Of a stretch of 50,864 nt of DNA, positions 1 through 8,257 are shown in pieces (within the stretch, counting starts at the first letter, position 1; every line of letters begins with the position of its first letter). The position numbers and the translations under genes were made by a program. The DNA is from an uncultured Lentisphaeria bacterium (GTDB taxonomy: Bacteria > Verrucomicrobiota > Lentisphaeria > Victivallales > UBA1829): NCBI GenBank assembly GCA_949282305.1, contig CASDPB010000025.1, positions 1-50,864 on the forward strand, read 5' to 3'. Under the pieces are notes generated by a model, which was given only the letters and a program-made list of their open reading frames with translations, did no database searches and was not told where the DNA came from.

Positions 1-875
1 ATTAAGTGGTTACGACTGGCTATAACGGCAATCCATGGCATTGTATGCCACACGAACGGAGCATGGGGCTTCGGTCGGAAATCGGAGAGTTTTTTATGAG
101 AGCAATTTTCATCAACGCCGTCGACAGAAGATAACGTCCGGAAAATTGCGCACATTTTGAGAGAAGACTCTTGAAAAAGGGCCTGTTTTCTGATTAGTTA
201 TAGTGACCAAACCTGCCGGAGCCCTTGTGATTGCAAGACGCGAGAAGAGCTGTAATGGCAACACCTCCTTACAATCATTTGAGTATGTTCAGCAAGAAGA
301 AAAATTACACAAAAGCCCCCAAAGACGAGAAAGTGAAATGTTTTTAAAGAAAATTTCACAGAAAACGGGGGTCTGAATGAAAAATGGCAGCCATGTGTTC
401 AACTGCACCCTTTTTGCCAGTTAAAATAGAACGATTTTTGAGGCGGAAAAGGCAACGTTTTTCAAATCAGACTGAGGGTGCGAAAAAAATCTTGATAGAG
501 AAATGTTTTCTGGCCCCCCGTTAAAACAGGGTGTCAGTTATAATTTTTGAACTCAAATCCGGGTCAGAAAAAAGAGGGTGTTTTTTTATTTCGACCAAGT
601 GCGATACCCCCCACCCATGCCAGTTACACTACAAAAATTAAAGATTGTTCATAATCAACGACTTGCTACTTTAACTGAATTTTTGACCTTTTCAGCAAAA
701 CTCAGAATTCAGACGCCGGAGTCGTGATTTTCCTCTGAAAAAGACCTTTTTTCAGATTCTGAGTGTGTTTCAAACACACCTCAGCAATTTGCGCAAATCC
801 CTTTACACCAACGACTTTTAGCGCCATTGAATAAAAGATTCTCTTTTTACCAGAAATTGGAAGGGGAAAAATAAA
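1..875. other. Long gene-free stretch beside tRNA-Ser
   Basis: I see no supportable coding region here on either strand. Open frames are short and lack a start codon with a ribosome binding site. The sequence is AT-rich with homopolymer runs and short G/C runs, unlike the dense coding DNA of the rest of the window. It lies downstream of the 3' end of the minus-strand tRNA-Ser, which is the side where integrating elements usually enter. It could therefore be a decayed element, but I recognise no integrase fragment or attachment repeat in it. Confidence 0.5.
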
Positions 876-963
<88 letters not shown>

Positions 964-1053
964 GGTCATGATAGAAAATTCTCTATAATATGATTCATTT
1001 CTTATCTTTTTCAAGCACAATCCTGAAATTTATCACCATTTTCAGAAACAGGT

Positions 1054-2367
1054 TCACCAACGCTCCTGAGGACAAACAGGAGCACTTGCACTTCTGAATT
1101 TGTTTTTATCAATCTGATCCACCGAGGCAATCATATAGCGCAGAGCATCCATCGCATGATCGTTCAATTTCAACGGTTCCTCTTTCGCATTCGCAGAATC
1201 ACTCGACGGCGCCCAGCGATAATCGTAAATCTCCGCAAGAAGATGACGCAAATCCCTGAAAAAGTAAAGGCGCGGACGATGGTCACGACAAGCAGCCAGG
1301 CGGTTTTTCACGCTCTGAATGCCGCTGACCACATTTTTAAACGCCGGCACCGTATGAATTCCCAGAGATTCCAATTCCGCACGTTCCCCGGCATCATGAT
1401 CCGCAACCGTAATGGAACAACGTTCCGAACCGGACAAATCCAGAATGATCCGCGCATGTTCCGAAGTCCGAACTCCCGCTTTATAATGTTCACGGTAAAC
1501 ATAGAGGCGTCCATCAGGATCCAGCGCGCCCCACAGACACACAAAAGGATTGGTATACCCGAAATCAATCGCGCGGATGCGCCTCCAGTCAGCAGGGATC
1601 ACAAAGGGATCCACAACATGTACATCCTCATCAAATTCGGAATAGACAGCGCCCTCATTATCTCTCCAGACACCGTTCAGCATCCTTTCCTTCATCACCT
1701 CCGGGAGTGATTCCAGCGCATACAGATACTCTTCCGGGAGGTTTTCTCTGTTGTCATAGGCAGACCAGTTCAGGCGGGCCCAGCGCGGAGCATCCGCAAG
1801 AGACAGTTCCGTCTCCGGGTCGACATGCCGCACACCGACGTAATGAAGCCAATGGCGGGGACCTCTGGGATTGCAGTCCAGAATCAACTTCGGAACCGCT
1901 GTCCGTCCCCTGCGATCCTGTATGCGCTGGGCAAGCCGTGTCACAGCCATCTGCATTGCGGCATACGAGATCTGCGTCGCCTCGTTGATAAATACCGTAA
2001 TATACTCATTGCCAAGGATTTTCTCCGTACGTTCGGCATCATCCAAACCGCCGATCACGATGGAGGAACCATTGCAGAAGACAATCGAAAGTTCACTTTC
2101 CCAAAAGCGGCAGACACCGGAAGGGAGATTGCGGACAATGTAAGATTTGAGGGTGTCGTTCCACAGCGATGTCTTCGCATGGGCCCGGTGTTTCCGTGCG
2201 GCAAGCTGTCTTGATCCCGGATACTGCAATGCGCGACGAACCAGATACTCCGCAATCAATGCGGTTTTTCCGGAGCGCGAACCGCCGTCAAACAAAATTC
2301 GTGTTTTTTTCGGGGATGCCAGCAGTTTCCATCCCTCCCTCTGTCTCGGATTGAACTTAAGTCCCAT
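1054..2367 (-). CDS. Phage terminase large subunit (orphan)
   Basis: This 437-residue protein resembles the ATPase-nuclease motor that packages DNA into tailed-phage heads (PBSX/Terminase_3-like). Near the N-terminus there is a Walker A motif GGSRSGKT, followed by a Walker B-like stretch ending VFINEATQ. The C-terminal half has nuclease-type acidic motifs: IDFGYTNPF, VADHDAGERAE and NDHAMDALRY. I chose the ATG at 2367 because AAGGA lies about 8 bases upstream and the protein then begins MGLKFNPRQ, as terminases of this type do; an open frame continues upstream to 2493. No small terminase, portal, capsid or other head gene flanks it, so it is either a prophage remnant or a retained single gene. 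The frame is intact. Confidence 0.88.
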   Translation of the reverse strand: MGLKFNPRQREGWKLLASPKKTRILFDGGSRSGKTALIAEYLVRRALQYPGSRQLAARKHRAHAKTSLWNDTLKSYIVRNLPSGVCRFWESELSIVFCNGSSIVIGGLDDAERTEKILGNEYITVFINEATQISYAAMQMAVTRLAQRIQDRRGRTAVPKLILDCNPRGPRHWLHYVGVRHVDPETELSLADAPRWARLNWSAYDNRENLPEEYLYALESLPEVMKERMLNGVWRDNEGAVYSEFDEDVHVVDPFVIPADWRRIRAIDFGYTNPFVCLWGALDPDGRLYVYREHYKAGVRTSEHARIILDLSGSERCSITVADHDAGERAELESLGIHTVPAFKNVVSGIQSVKNRLAACRDHRPRLYFFRDLRHLLAEIYDYRWAPSSDSANAKEEPLKLNDHAMDALRYMIASVDQIDKNKFRSASAPVCPQERW

Positions 2368-2539
2368 GATAAAATTCCTTTTTACATCATATCGAAGCGT
2401 CAAACAAAAAGTCTGATTTTCATATATCCTGCAGTTTTCAAACGCTGCAAACTGCAGGAAAAGTCGACATGTGCCGGCAAGAAAAAAGAGCAAAATGTCC
2501 GGACGGTCTCTTTTTTTTCATAATTTATTGCAAATCAAC

Positions 2540-2568
2540 TTGCAAAAGCGGTTTAGTAATACTAAAGT
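2540..2568 (+). promoter_or_regulatory. Promoter with overlapping palindrome
   Basis: TTGCAA at 2540-2545 and TAAAGT at 2563-2568 are separated by 17 bases, upstream of the gene at 2605. The spacer and -10 contain TTTAGT-AAT-ACTAAA (2552-2566), a perfect 6-bp dyad. Its position suggests a repressor operator. The promoter call rests on consensus match and location only. Confidence 0.45.
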
Positions 2569-2604
2569 AAATTATCTTGAAATTAATGGAAGGAGTTTTC
2601 TCAC

Positions 2605-3471
2605 ATGAAAATCGGTGTCATCGTTGAATCATTTCGCGAGCCGTTGTATACAGCATTTGAATCCGCTGCGAAAATCGGAGCACAGGGAGTTCAGATGTAT
2701 GCCGTCTGCAAAGACCATAATCTGATTACAATGTCCAAAGAAGAACGCGCCGCCCTGAAAAAGCGCCTTGACGAGCTTGGGCTTCAAGTTTCCGCAATTT
2801 GCGGCGACCTGGGCGGACACGGTTTTCAGGATGCGGCAGGCAATCCGGAACGCATCCGGCTCAGCAAGCAGATCATTGACATCTGCGCGGACTTCGACAC
2901 CCACGTCATGACCACCCACATCGGCGTTGTGCCAACCCGGGAAGAGTCTCCGGTCTATCAGACGATGCTCGCAGCGGCAAAAGAGGTCGCGGAGTATGCC
3001 GCCGCGCACGGCGTCACGCTGGCGATTGAAACCGGTCCGGAACCTGCCGACAGACTTAAAAAATTCATCGAAAACGCGGGCGGAAAAGGCATTGGCGTGA
3101 ACTTCGACCCCGCGAACCTCGCAATGGTTCTGAACATCAACCCGGCGGAAGCGGTCCCGGTGCTGGCAAAATACATTGTCCACACCCATGCAAAGGACGG
3201 TCTGCATCTGCGCGACTGCAATCCCTCCGATGTTTACGGTTCCATGGACACCTATGACCTGACGCCTCCGGAACAGCAGAGCAAAGGCGACGGACCCGTT
3301 TTCAAAGAAGTCGCTCTCGGACAGGGACAGGTGAAATGGGATGAATACATTTCCGCCTTGAAGTCAATCGGTTATGACGGATTCCTGACCATTGAGCGCG
3401 AAGTCGGAGACAATCCCAAAGCCGATATTACCATGGCGGTCGATTTCCTCAAGGCACACAATATCGGTTGA
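2605..3471 (+). CDS. Sugar phosphate isomerase/epimerase, AP-endonuclease-2 fold
   Basis: This 288-residue protein has the xylose-isomerase-like TIM barrel. Metal-ligand positions of the fold are visible as the Glu of AIETGPEP, the Asp of VNFDPANL, the His pair of YIVHTHAKDG and the Glu of LTIEREVGD. Such proteins isomerise or epimerise keto sugars, inositols or their phosphates in the cytoplasm; the substrate cannot be told from sequence. The ATG follows GGAAGGAG with normal spacing. It stands alone, with its own promoter and a terminator at 3495. A second, distinct member of the family lies at 29703, which fits a carbohydrate-degrading lifestyle. Confidence 0.85.
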   Translation: MKIGVIVESFREPLYTAFESAAKIGAQGVQMYAVCKDHNLITMSKEERAALKKRLDELGLQVSAICGDLGGHGFQDAAGNPERIRLSKQIIDICADFDTHVMTTHIGVVPTREESPVYQTMLAAAKEVAEYAAAHGVTLAIETGPEPADRLKKFIENAGGKGIGVNFDPANLAMVLNINPAEAVPVLAKYIVHTHAKDGLHLRDCNPSDVYGSMDTYDLTPPEQQSKGDGPVFKEVALGQGQVKWDEYISALKSIGYDGFLTIEREVGDNPKADITMAVDFLKAHNIG

Positions 3472-3494
3472 TTTCCTTACTGTTCTCTCATTCG

Positions 3495-3531
3495 ACGGTT
3501 CCGCGGTCTCCTCCCGCGAAGCCGTTTTTTT
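3495..3531 (+). terminator. Rho-independent terminator
   Basis: An imperfect 12-bp stem (3495-3506 with 3514-3525, about 10 pairs) is followed by a run of seven T residues on the plus strand. It lies 23 bases after the isomerase stop codon. The complement lacks a T run, so it should act only on the plus strand. Confidence 0.75.
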
Positions 3532-3545
3532 ATCCCGGAAACCGG

Positions 3546-4739
3546 TCAAAGTCTGCGCCAGCGCCAAGTTGCGGCAACCTGATAGACAATCGCCATGACA
3601 ATCAGCACCGCACCGGTGAAAAAAGGAACGGCGCTGTTTCCAGCAGCGTCAGCCAGCGCACCGGACGCAAGCGGGGCGAATACGGAAGTGCTCCCGACAA
3701 TCACTTCATTCACAGCGACATAGCGATGACTCTTTTCCGGATTGGCAAGCGCATGGTAGACGAAAAAGAAGCAGAACACACCGGAGTAACAGCCGTAAAG
3801 CAACCCGGCGAAAACGTAAACGGGATACGAGTCAGCAAAGACAAAGAGCAGCAGCGCCGACACTCCGCAAAGTCCCGCGAACGCCACGGGAAAAGGGTGA
3901 TACATCCAGCGGCGGCTTTTCCACAGCCCCAAAGCCAGAAATGCCTGCATGTAGCTCACCGCCGCCAGAATGATTCCCTGCTGCGCCGTAGACATTCCCA
4001 GAAGATTGCAGCGGTAGGGGATCTGTGTACGCAGCATCGCGATCGTAATGAATCCCGTCCCCGCGACAATCCATCCAAGCACCGCAAGATCGGGCAGTTT
4101 TTCCGTCTCCTCCTGCTTTACCGGGGCGGTTTCCGGTTCCGGAGTCTGCCCCGCCGGCATGTCCTCCCTGTTCTTTCCGCGGATGAAGCAGTGGAGGAAC
4201 CACACAAAACATGTCACCGCCAGAACCAGAAGAATATTGATCTTGTAACAGGTTTTCCAACCGTCTTCGGGAGAAAGCAGCCCCCATATCATCGCCGCGA
4301 TAAAGGGCCCCGAGGCAAAACCGAAACTCCACGAAAAAGTATAGACCGCCGCCGTCTTCGCCAGAGTCCCCCGCGCATTCTCATGGCTGTCCAGCATCTT
4401 CACAATCACCTGAAACGGAGCAAAGAACATCGCTGTTCCGATCCCGGAGCCAAACAGCCAGACATACTGCATGCGCATACTCGGGAACACCAGAAATCCA
4501 AGCATGGAAAAAATCAGAATCCCTTCTCCGGCAAGAATGAATTTCGTTGCATTCCCTCTGTGCTGGACGACTCCGAGCAGAGCCGAGACAACCGCATAAA
4601 TAAATGCCCACACCGCCATCGTTCCCGAAATTGCGAAGGAGTCCGCTCCGCTGATGGCAAGACGCCGCATAGTAATAAAGAAGAAAAGCCCCATGATGAT
4701 GTTCATCACGCAGGGCAGCAGATAGAAAATGATTTTCAT
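3546..4739 (-). CDS. MFS transporter
   Basis: A 397-residue inner-membrane protein with about twelve hydrophobic segments in two groups of six. They are separated by a long charged loop around the middle containing EPETAPVKQEETEK. Gly-rich and charged turns between helices fit the major facilitator superfamily. The transported compound is not evident. The start at 4739 (MKIIFYLLP) is preferred because it places the first membrane helix at the N-terminus; the ribosome site there is weak (GACGGGAA), and the frame is open to 4784. It is transcribed divergently from ttcA and shares a 200-base intergenic region with it. Confidence 0.8.
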   Translation of the reverse strand: MKIIFYLLPCVMNIIMGLFFFITMRRLAISGADSFAISGTMAVWAFIYAVVSALLGVVQHRGNATKFILAGEGILIFSMLGFLVFPSMRMQYVWLFGSGIGTAMFFAPFQVIVKMLDSHENARGTLAKTAAVYTFSWSFGFASGPFIAAMIWGLLSPEDGWKTCYKINILLVLAVTCFVWFLHCFIRGKNREDMPAGQTPEPETAPVKQEETEKLPDLAVLGWIVAGTGFITIAMLRTQIPYRCNLLGMSTAQQGIILAAVSYMQAFLALGLWKSRRWMYHPFPVAFAGLCGVSALLLFVFADSYPVYVFAGLLYGCYSGVFCFFFVYHALANPEKSHRYVAVNEVIVGSTSVFAPLASGALADAAGNSAVPFFTGAVLIVMAIVYQVAATWRWRRL

Positions 4740-4889
4740 TGGATTCCCGTCCCGAATTCTTTGGAAAAACATAAGATACAGCATGAGACCGTTTTTTCAA
4801 GAGTCGGAAGACAAGGGACGGCAGGATAAAAAGGGAAATCCGCCGATTGACGCATGAATCAAAAAAAAAGTAAAATTCCAATCCTGAAA

Positions 4890-4917
4890 TTGAAATTTCC
4901 TGCTGCGGATTTATCTT
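4890..4917 (+). promoter_or_regulatory. Candidate promoter of the ttcA operon
   Basis: TTGAAA at 4890-4895 and TATCTT at 4912-4917 are separated by 16 bases and end 25 bases before the ttcA start. Match to sigma-70 consensus is moderate. A leader this short leaves only the GGAGA ribosome site before the ATG. Confidence 0.4.
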
Positions 4918-4942
4918 ATAAGCATTCGGAGAAACAGACTCG

Positions 4943-5722
4943 ATGAGCACGACATTCAAAAAAATATGCCGCCTTGCAGGAAATGCAATCGTGGATTACA
5001 ATATGATTGAAGACGGAGACAGGATTCTCATCGGCATCAGCGGAGGCAAGGACAGCATGATTCTGCTGAAAGTCCTGAAACACCTTTCCCACGCCGCGCC
5101 GGTTCATTTCACCTTGTCCGCGGCAACGTTCGATCCCGGATTTCCCGGTTTTTCCACAGACGGCACCGCCTCCTTCTGTGAAGAATCGGGAGTGCCGCAC
5201 CATGTCATCAACCTGAACATTCCGAAGCTCCTCGAAGAAAAAGGGCTGACGGACAAACCCTGTATGCTCTGCTCACGTCTGCGCCGAGGCAGCCTGTATT
5301 CTCTTGCGGAAAAACTGAACTGCAATAAAATTGCGCTGGGACAGCATCTCGACGATATCGAAATCTCCTTCCTGATGAGCATCTGCCGCGGCAGCGGACT
5401 CAGCACCATGGGTCCCAATGTCCCCGCCGAAGAGCACGCGCTCCGCGTGATTCGCCCCCTCGCCTATACCCCGGAAGCGCTGATCGTTCAGATGGCCTCC
5501 GAAATGAAACTCCCGAAACGGGGGGAATGTATCTACCGCGAACAGCTGGAAAACAGCGGCGACCGCGCTTATTTCCGTTCCATACTGGAAAAAATTTCTG
5601 AAAAAATTCCGGATCTCCGAAGCAATCTGCTCCGTTCGCTGTCTAATGTGCAGGAAGAATATTTGCTTGACAGGAGGTTCATTCATGCGGCAGACAAGGA
5701 GAATCCCAATGAAACTGATTGA
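4943..5722 (+). CDS. ttcA: TtcA-like tRNA 2-thiolation enzyme
   Basis: A 259-residue cytoplasmic PP-loop enzyme. SGGKDS at residues 33-38 is the ATP-pyrophosphatase loop. CMLC (Cys107 and Cys110) followed by SRLRRG matches the iron-sulfur cluster site of TtcA, which thiolates cytidine 32 of some tRNAs. The third cluster ligand expected in the C-terminal part could be Cys196; in that region E. coli TtcA also has only one cysteine that counts. GQHLDD and RPLAY also match the family. The related TtuA/Ncs6 enzymes are the main alternative. It is the first gene of a tight operon; its last 14 bases overlap the next gene. Confidence 0.82.
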   Translation: MSTTFKKICRLAGNAIVDYNMIEDGDRILIGISGGKDSMILLKVLKHLSHAAPVHFTLSAATFDPGFPGFSTDGTASFCEESGVPHHVINLNIPKLLEEKGLTDKPCMLCSRLRRGSLYSLAEKLNCNKIALGQHLDDIEISFLMSICRGSGLSTMGPNVPAEEHALRVIRPLAYTPEALIVQMASEMKLPKRGECIYREQLENSGDRAYFRSILEKISEKIPDLRSNLLRSLSNVQEEYLLDRRFIHAADKENPNETD

Positions 5723-6266
5723 CACGGAAGCACATAAAAGAGAGGTGAAGGAAGCGCTCGGAACCGGCAGTTTTTGGCTGCTGATGCGCGCATTCTTCTT
5801 TCCGAAGATGGTTCGTTCCTTTTTTATTCGTTTTCTGGTCGTGGCAGCTGTCGCGTGGCTGTTTTTCAAATTCATCTGCCTGCCGCTGATTGTCGCGGGA
5901 GGAAGCATGCTGCCGACCTATGCGGAACGGGGATTCAATTTCTGCTGGCGCCCCGCCTACTGGTTTTCAGAACCGGAACGCGGGGATATTGTCGTCATGA
6001 AATACGGTTCCAACAAAGTGATGATCCTCAAACGGCTGATCGCAAAAGAGGGAGACACCGTGGAATTCCGAAACGGAAAGCTGATTCTCAACGGCAAAGA
6101 GCAGGAAGAACCTTACATCAAAGGCCCAAGCGACTGGAATCTTCCGCCGCGGACGGTGGAGAAAGACCATTATTATCTGGTCGGAGACAACCGTTCGGTT
6201 CCGATGGAAAGGCATATTTTCGGACAGATGCACAAAAAATACCTCCAGGGGGTTCCACTATGGTAA
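5709..6266 (+). CDS. lepB: Signal peptidase I
   Basis: A 185-residue inner-membrane serine protease that removes signal peptides from exported proteins. One membrane helix lies at about residues 36-57. The catalytic serine is in GGSMLPTY, the general-base lysine in MILKRLIAKEGD, and a LVGDNR motif follows. The usual SxDSR part of the last box is replaced by SVPMERHIFG, which is atypical. Two starts are possible: 5709 (AAGGAG 8 bases upstream, used here) and 5685 (AGGAGG 7 bases upstream, adding MRQTRRIP). Both overlap the end of ttcA, and the last 7 bases overlap the following gene, so translation is probably coupled. Confidence 0.85.
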   Translation: MKLIDTEAHKREVKEALGTGSFWLLMRAFFFPKMVRSFFIRFLVVAAVAWLFFKFICLPLIVAGGSMLPTYAERGFNFCWRPAYWFSEPERGDIVVMKYGSNKVMILKRLIAKEGDTVEFRNGKLILNGKEQEEPYIKGPSDWNLPPRTVEKDHYYLVGDNRSVPMERHIFGQMHKKYLQGVPLW

Positions 6267-6766
6267 AAGCAAAAAAGATGATTACCGTTGCCGTCCTGCT
6301 GATAATCGCCGCAGCGGGAATCTGGTTCTTCTTTTTCCGTCAGACAGAAGAAAATATAATCCGGGGACGCTTCCGCGAATTCTCCGAAACAGTGGAGAAA
6401 AAAGGAAAAGAGGGGGGCATCAAAGCTGTGGCGACCTCCCAGAGTCTCGGCAGTTTCTTTGCGGAACACACTTCTGTGGATGTGGACGGGCTTTCATGGC
6501 TGAACGGCGATTATTCGCCGGAGCTGATTACCGCAAACGCCTTTCGCGCACGCCAGATGTTCAATACGCTGTCGCTGGATTTCAACGATATTGAACTTGA
6601 AATCAACGGAGATACCGCCAAAGCATTTTTCACGGCGGTTTTTAACGGGAAACCCAAAAACAACGAGCCGATAAGGGAGATCCGGGAACTGGAAGCCGGT
6701 CTGCGCAAAGTGGACGGTAAATGGATCTTCGAGTCTTTCAGAGTTCAAAACATCATCAAAAAATAA
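6260..6766 (+). CDS. Membrane-anchored NTF2-like protein
   Basis: A 168-residue protein with one N-terminal membrane segment (about residues 7-26, very rich in Ile, Ala and Phe) and a periplasmic domain. The domain has the helix then curved-sheet pattern of NTF2/SnoaL-like proteins, ending in LRKVDGKWIFESFRV. No catalytic residues can be assigned. Its ATG lies inside the end of lepB, and the next gene begins 9 bases after its stop, so it belongs to the ttcA operon. A role in the cell envelope is suggested only by its location and by the adjacent signal peptidase. Confidence 0.65.
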   Translation: MVKAKKMITVAVLLIIAAAGIWFFFFRQTEENIIRGRFREFSETVEKKGKEGGIKAVATSQSLGSFFAEHTSVDVDGLSWLNGDYSPELITANAFRARQMFNTLSLDFNDIELEINGDTAKAFFTAVFNGKPKNNEPIREIRELEAGLRKVDGKWIFESFRVQNIIKK

Positions 6767-6775
6767 TGGAGAAAA

Positions 6776-7543
6776 ATGGATTTTCCTGTCATTGACGCAC
6801 ACATTCACCCTTTTATCGAACCGGAAAACAATATCGCGGCATTCGGCGATCCGGTCTCGCTGGACGGTTTCATCGGAGAAATGCGCCGGGCGGGCATCAG
6901 CAGAGCCTGCGGTTCCGTCATCACACGCCGGACGGCATCTTTTGAAGACGTGCGGAAACTGAACCGGGAGGCGCTGAAAATCCGTGACGCATATCCGGAT
7001 TTCTACATCCCCGGCATCCATATTCACGGCGGCTACCCGGAAGAATCCTGCCGGGAACTGGAACTCATGTATAAAGAATACGGCGTGCGCTGGATCGGCG
7101 AACTCGTCGATTATATGATGCAGACTGGAGAATATGACAGCGAGGGAATGTTCAGAATTTATGAAACCGCACGCGATCTCGGAATGCCGGTCAACATTCA
7201 TTGCAGCGATCTTGAGGTGATCGAACGCATCCTGAAGAATTTCCCGACGCTGAACCTTGTCATTGCGCATCCGGAAGATGTCGCTTATGCAAAAAAACGT
7301 TTTGAGCTGGTCAGCCGGTATCCGAACGCATTTCTGGACATTTCAGGAACCGGACTCTTCCGCTGGAACATCCTGCGTTACGCCGTGAATCTCTGCGGAT
7401 CGGAAAAGCTCCTTTTCGGCAGTGATTTTCCGATATGCAGCCCCGGCATGAACCTTGCCGGAGTCCTTGCCGAACACCTCTCCGGGCCGGAACTGAAAAA
7501 TATCCTTTCCGATAATTTCCTCCGCCTGACTGCCGGGAAATGA
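6776..7543 (+). CDS. Amidohydrolase family protein
   Basis: A 255-residue TIM-barrel metal hydrolase of the Amidohydrolase_2 type. The metal motif DAHIHP lies close to the N-terminus, then NIHCSD, then VIAHPEDV, and a late GSDFPICSP, giving the expected order of ligands. Family members hydrolyse or decarboxylate small molecules; the substrate is unknown. The ATG follows TGGAGAAAA. It is the last gene of the ttcA operon and converges on the minus-strand gene at 7605. Confidence 0.8.
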   Translation: MDFPVIDAHIHPFIEPENNIAAFGDPVSLDGFIGEMRRAGISRACGSVITRRTASFEDVRKLNREALKIRDAYPDFYIPGIHIHGGYPEESCRELELMYKEYGVRWIGELVDYMMQTGEYDSEGMFRIYETARDLGMPVNIHCSDLEVIERILKNFPTLNLVIAHPEDVAYAKKRFELVSRYPNAFLDISGTGLFRWNILRYAVNLCGSEKLLFGSDFPICSPGMNLAGVLAEHLSGPELKNILSDNFLRLTAGK

Positions 7544-7549
7544 CAAGGC

Positions 7550-7587
7550 GGAAGCCGGAGCGGGTTCGTCCTCCTGCCCCGGCTTCC
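7550..7587 (+). terminator. Hairpin at convergent gene ends
   Basis: GGAAGCCGG (7550-7558) and CCGGCTTCC (7579-7587) form a perfect 9-bp stem with a 20-base loop between the stops of two convergent genes. The T run after it is poor, so termination strength is uncertain. Confidence 0.4.
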
Positions 7588-7604
7588 CATGTTTTCCATC
7601 GGGA

Positions 7605-8057
7605 TCAGCAGGGAACTGCGGCGTTGATTTTCAGGCACCAGGCGATATGTTCATCGTCCAGAGACATGTTTTCCATATCCTGGAGCTGATAGCTTACCCT
7701 GCCCAGCGACAGCCGGTAATCCCCGGGATCGACACAGATGCTTTCCTTCGCCGACTTCAGTGTTCTGAAGTTCTCCTGTTCACATTCGGGCTCGTCGGAG
7801 AACCGGTCGATGACAAAGAGTTCGACCGGAGTTTCACTGACGCGCCCTCCGCGCCTGATCTTCGTTCTTCCCGCGGAAAGAAACACCGCGGGAAACGCGC
7901 TGAGCTCCGGAAGAAGTTCCATCAGGCATTCATAATCCCCCGTCTCATCCAGAATCCGGACAAGCGGGAAAAGCCGTTCCCCCGTTCTATCCTTTTTAAC
8001 GTTCATGAGTTTGTTTCTGAGTGCATCCAGCACTTCGGATTCGGTCTGTGTTTCCAT
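7605..8057 (-). CDS. Small protein, possibly phage tail gp37-like
   Basis: A 150-residue soluble protein with no signal peptide. The pattern of an N-terminal helix followed by strands such as FPAVFLSAGRTKIRR and PVELFVIDRF resembles tail-completion proteins of Mu-like phages (Gp37/DUF1834). This is a resemblance by eye and could be wrong. The ATG at 8057 has AAAGGA about 8 bases upstream. No tail genes are adjacent, so if phage-derived it is a single stranded gene, like the terminase at 1054. Confidence 0.45.
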   Translation of the reverse strand: METQTESEVLDALRNKLMNVKKDRTGERLFPLVRILDETGDYECLMELLPELSAFPAVFLSAGRTKIRRGGRVSETPVELFVIDRFSDEPECEQENFRTLKSAKESICVDPGDYRLSLGRVSYQLQDMENMSLDDEHIAWCLKINAAVPC

Positions 8058-8186
8058 TCTTTTTTTCCTTTCAGTTTGTTAAGGGTTCCGTTACTCTGCC
8101 CGGAGCGTCAAACAAAAAGAGAAAAAAAATCCCGCAGACATGCAGGGAAAATGAAACTTTGAGTGTAAAATATTTTTGGAAAACGG

Positions 8187-8218
8187 TAAAAAAAGGACTC
8201 CCCATTGACGGGAGTCCT
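8187..8218 (-). terminator. Rho-independent terminator
   Basis: On the minus strand, AGGACTCCC pairs perfectly with GGGAGTCCT around a 7-base loop and is followed by a T run of at least seven. It lies 40 bases past the stop of the lipoprotein gene that starts at 9688. Confidence 0.9.
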
Positions 8219-8257
8219 GAGAAAACAATGCGCCGGTTCGCGGGACAAAGACTTTTC

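Noticed and set aside
194-256. Minus-strand lipoprotein-like peptide (ITALLASC) after a good AAGGAGGTG
   Set aside because: The only start in place would be ATT; the frame has stops just upstream and the peptide is 20 residues. Not enough to call a gene.
244-290. Possible 16S rRNA 3' end (CACCTCCTTA) near the left edge
   Set aside because: The bases before it do not match the conserved 16S terminus, so the pyrimidine motif is chance or a reverse ribosome site.
3468-4829. Long plus-strand open frame of 453 codons opposite the MFS gene
   Set aside because: It is antisense to a clear membrane transporter, has no ribosome site and an implausible Arg/His/Pro-rich composition.
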